Assembly: GCA_016192075.1 (NCBI GenBank)
Contig: JACPUU010000012.1
Span: 682,001-746,000 of the forward strand
Direction of reading: 5' to 3'
DNA: 64,000 nt
DNA from: Bacteroidota bacterium
GTDB lineage: Bacteria > Bacteroidota > Bacteroidia > Flavobacteriales_D > Crocinitomicaceae
The position numbers and the translations under genes were made by a program. This document shows, piece after piece, positions 61,511 through 64,000 of the stretch; position 1 is the stretch's first letter, and each line of letters starts with the position of its first letter. The notes below the pieces were generated by a model that worked only from the letters and a program-made list of their open reading frames with translations, was not told the origin of the DNA and searched no databases.

Positions 61511-62780
61511 GGCTGTGTTTTTTTAGAAGATTTAATTGAAAATTGACCTGTTCAACGGATTGTTTTTTTACTTCCAGCACATGAACAATATCAGCATATT
61601 GAGGCATCAATGGTAAAAACCAGTAATCGGCTTTCAGGGATTCATTTGTATCACGCTCACCATTGTTGTCACTGTGATGAATGCACCTTACAAAGGGTTT
61701 TATTTCAGACATTGCATCAACCAATGAAAAACCAAGAGAACCTGATGATACTTTCAGGTGAGCCGTATCCAGCAGTATACCCAATCTTGGATTATCAATC
61801 TGCGCTATCAGCGCCTGCATTTCTTTTGCATCTGCACATAAAAGCGGGTTTGTAGAATCAGCATACAAATTCATTTTGGCCAGCACATTATTTTCAATAA
61901 GAAAATCAACGCCTGTGTGTTTTGTATGATCAAGCACCTGGTTTACGGAATTGATAAACAAACGCCAGTTTTCATTGCGGTCAATGCCTGTTGTTTTGAC
62001 CAGTTCATTTCCCAGTTCAGCCGGTGAGGGATCAATGCAAAAACCAGCGTGCGCTGAGAAAAAGGGAGCTTTTACTTTTGCTGAAAGTTCAATGCCACGA
62101 ATGCAATGCTGAATGGATTGTTGCCTGATGGTTTCATTTCTGCTGGCTAAATTCAGTACAAACGGAATTTCAGGTGCCGGAAAATAATTATGTGCAAAAC
62201 GTTGTACCGGGGCAGTGATAAAATAGTCTTCCATTTTTTCATGGTAGGGCAACCCTGAACTGAATTCGAGCGCATAGTCAGCCGCCACTGAAATTGAAAT
62301 TATTTCATCAATTGGTTTGCCCATGAATGCAAGCGTACTTACCAGCACCAGGAGCTGTTTTTTTACATCATACCGGTAAAAACTTATGGTCTCCTTTTTC
62401 TCCAGCAGGCGAAACCCCAGGCCTGTATATAATGCAATGGCTGCGGTATTGATATTGTCTACCGATAAGCGGATGTGATCAACTTGTTTTTGCCGGGCAA
62501 CTTCAAGCAGTTGCTCCATCATTTGTTTACCAAAGCCCCTGCCCGTATTTTCCTGCGCTACGGCAATGCCCAGCCAGGTAATTCCATTTTCCTGATCCAG
62601 GTGACCGTAAGCTACCGGTGTTCCTTCATCATCAACCAGCAATGTTGTGTAGAGATGGTTTTCAAGACACTTCAGCTCTCTGGACTTAAAATACCGGAAA
62701 CTGTCCAGGGAATTGCCTGCACGTTGAAGAAACGCTGTCAGCAGTTTAGTCTCAGGATATTTTACAGCTACAAATTTCAC
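61500..62780 (-). CDS. GNAT acetyltransferase fused to a TIM-barrel sugar isomerase/epimerase
   Basis: A 426-residue fusion. The first ~140 residues are a GNAT N-acetyltransferase: WLGIAVAQENTGRGFGKQMM holds the acetyl-CoA loop, followed by DNINTAAIALYTGLGFRLLE. The remainder (about 148-420) is a xylose-isomerase-like/AP-endonuclease-2-type TIM barrel, with VDFLIENNVLAKMNLYA, LGILLDTAHLKVSSGSLGF and CIHHSDNNGERDTNE supplying metal ligands. Acetylation and isomerisation or epimerisation could be successive steps on an amino-sugar. Start is GTG at 62780. It lies between neuB and the CBS-DegT gene. Confidence 0.82.
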   Translation of the reverse strand: MKFVAVKYPETKLLTAFLQRAGNSLDSFRYFKSRELKCLENHLYTTLLVDDEGTPVAYGHLDQENGITWLGIAVAQENTGRGFGKQMMEQLLEVARQKQVDHIRLSVDNINTAAIALYTGLGFRLLEKKETISFYRYDVKKQLLVLVSTLAFMGKPIDEIISISVAADYALEFSSGLPYHEKMEDYFITAPVQRFAHNYFPAPEIPFVLNLASRNETIRQQSIQHCIRGIELSAKVKAPFFSAHAGFCIDPSPAELGNELVKTTGIDRNENWRLFINSVNQVLDHTKHTGVDFLIENNVLAKMNLYADSTNPLLCADAKEMQALIAQIDNPRLGILLDTAHLKVSSGSLGFSLVDAMSEIKPFVRCIHHSDNNGERDTNESLKADYWFLPLMPQYADIVHVLEVKKQSVEQVNFQLNLLKKHSHAN

Positions 62781-62803
62781 GTTAAAACGGCTTACTCATT
62801 CTT

Positions 62804-63826
62804 CTATACATTATACAGCAGCACATCCATTGTAAATGCCTCATCCTGCTGCATATCCCTGTTTATTTTTTTTCCAATCAAAAAATCAGCATGTTTTGGA
62901 GCCAGGCCGTTTGCAGGCCTTTTAAAACCCAGGTGGCTTGCGTCTATAACGGTTCCCTTAGGTAAAAAAGTATTGGCAACAATACTGCGGCGCATGCCAA
63001 ACGTATTCTTTTTTTCAGCTGCACCAGGTGTTTTAATTCCGCTGCCCAACGATTTTTCCACATTCCTGATTCCGGAAATCAGCTCCTGGAATTCGGCTGG
63101 CTCCAGTGAGCAGGAATGATCAGGACCCGGGAGATTTTTATCAAGCGTAAAATGCTTTTCAATAACTTCAGCCCCAAGCGCTACTGCCGCATAGCAGGCA
63201 TAATTGTTGGGAACATGATCTGAATAACCAACACGCACCCCAAGGGCATCACGCATGGTTTGCATGGCCAGAATATTGGAATCTTCAATAGCCGACGGAT
63301 AATCAGTGTTGCATTGCAATACAATAATATCTGTGTTTCCGGTACTTTTAATAGCCTCTAACGCTTCATAAACTTCAGCTATAGTTGCCATACCGGTAGA
63401 TATAATCATTTGCTTGCCAAAAGAAGCCACGTATTTTAAAAAGCCGGGCTCTACAAGCTGACCTGAGGCTATTTTAAATGCATCTACCCCCAGTTCATGC
63501 AACAAATCAGCATCTTCATGATTGTATGGTGTAGACAAAAAACGAATTTGTATTTTTTCACAATGGGCTTTGATCTTTCTGAAATCTTCTTTGGAAAGTT
63601 CCAGTTTTTTCAGCATCTCAAACTGGCTTTCAGCAGCATCTGTTACCTTCAACTGGTAGTTGGCCTTGGGTGAGGCATTGGTCACAATTTTTTCAGCCCT
63701 GAATGTTTGAAACTTGACACAATCAGCGCCAATTTTTTTGGCCATATCAGCCAGCTCAAGGGCCTTTTGCAGGTCACCGTTGTGATTGACACCGGCCTCA
63801 GCAATTATAAAAACATGTTGACTCAT
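62804..63826 (-). CDS. neuB: N-acetylneuraminate/legionaminate synthase (NeuB family)
   Basis: The ATG at 63826 (MSQHVFIIAEAGVNHNGDL) gives 340 residues. The NeuB catalytic barrel (about 1-270) shows KIGADCVKFQTF, LGVDAFKIASGQL, IISTGMATIAEVYEAL, VLQCNTDYPS, VGYSDHV and EVIEKHFTLDKNLPGPDHSC. The C-terminal SAF antifreeze-like domain (about 280-340) includes RRSIVANTFLPKGT. It condenses phosphoenolpyruvate with a HexNAc-type sugar. The GPDH form favours the NeuB/LegI rather than the PseI subtype. It is the first gene of the minus-strand operon running to 56167. Confidence 0.92.
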   Translation of the reverse strand: MSQHVFIIAEAGVNHNGDLQKALELADMAKKIGADCVKFQTFRAEKIVTNASPKANYQLKVTDAAESQFEMLKKLELSKEDFRKIKAHCEKIQIRFLSTPYNHEDADLLHELGVDAFKIASGQLVEPGFLKYVASFGKQMIISTGMATIAEVYEALEAIKSTGNTDIIVLQCNTDYPSAIEDSNILAMQTMRDALGVRVGYSDHVPNNYACYAAVALGAEVIEKHFTLDKNLPGPDHSCSLEPAEFQELISGIRNVEKSLGSGIKTPGAAEKKNTFGMRRSIVANTFLPKGTVIDASHLGFKRPANGLAPKHADFLIGKKINRDMQQDEAFTMDVLLYNV

Positions 63827-64000
63827 CAGGTAAATCTTGCCCGGGGTATCCAAAAATCAGGTGCATGTGCCGGGTAAAATTACCCTGACCGCTCCTGTTT
63901 CGTTCCCCGTGGTTTTGTACAAAAAACTAAGAAGTAAAGGTAACTATTATTTTGGTAAAATAATTACCTGAGCCTGTTGCCGGCATGTTATTTAAGTAAT

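Overview
The window comes from a chromosome of a Bacteroidota bacterium, most likely Flavobacteriales or a close relative. The evidence is a set of lineage-typical families (DUF4294, DUF4924, DUF5683, a SiaC/DUF1987 protein, OMP_b-brl-type outer-membrane barrels, fused E1 alpha/beta 2-oxoacid dehydrogenase), a carotenoid desaturase, TAnnTTTG-like promoter boxes and poor Shine-Dalgarno signals. No rRNA, tRNA or CRISPR array was recognised.

Region 1 (1-9967) is housekeeping: the 3' end of uvrA, a carotenoid desaturase/idi pair, proC, a DUF4294 gene, DUF5683-parB-parA, and two family-2 glycosyltransferases. Region 2 (10136-23935) holds a membrane 4Fe-4S protein paired with an FAD oxidoreductase that lacks an ordinary start codon, a DinB-fold gene whose 3' end is caught in a 164-bp tandem repeat, a lipid A acyltransferase, OmpH, a SiaC-like protein, a BadF-type kinase, aconitase, a thioesterase, two paralogous secreted proteins and an SDR. 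Region 3 (23960-39955) has two large outer-membrane barrels, a ChaN-like gene, a sigma/anti-sigma/CpxP-like operon, a TonB_C-vWA protein, the fused E1 dehydrogenase, a quinone-reductase-like flavoprotein, a WbpM-type sugar dehydratase, a thioesterase and a MORN-repeat protein.

Region 4 (39956-49506) is an AT-richer accessory island. All its genes are on the minus strand: an Abi-like membrane protein, a cytosolic trypsin-like protease, a lipoprotein, and a four-gene restriction-like operon (cytosine methyltransferase, MORC-type GHKL ATPase, Z1 ATPase, PD-(D/E)XK protein). Downstream of each gene or operon lies a long imperfect palindrome, most of them bounded by TAAC/GTTA-type ends. A mutated C-terminal scrap of a tyrosine recombinase sits at the right edge. 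I read this as a decayed, integron-like cassette array carrying defence genes; it is the most interesting part of the window.

Region 5 (49507-63826) is a surface-polysaccharide locus: a Wzx-type flippase, a LytTR/propeller-kinase two-component pair, a sialyltransferase-like glycosyltransferase, and a long minus-strand operon for nonulosonic (sialic-acid-like) sugar synthesis. That operon runs from a NeuB synthase through a GNAT-TIM-barrel fusion, a CBS-DegT aminotransferase fusion, a CMP-sugar synthetase, a class III aminotransferase and an SDR to a methyltransferase.

All functional calls rest on motif recognition by eye; no database search was run.
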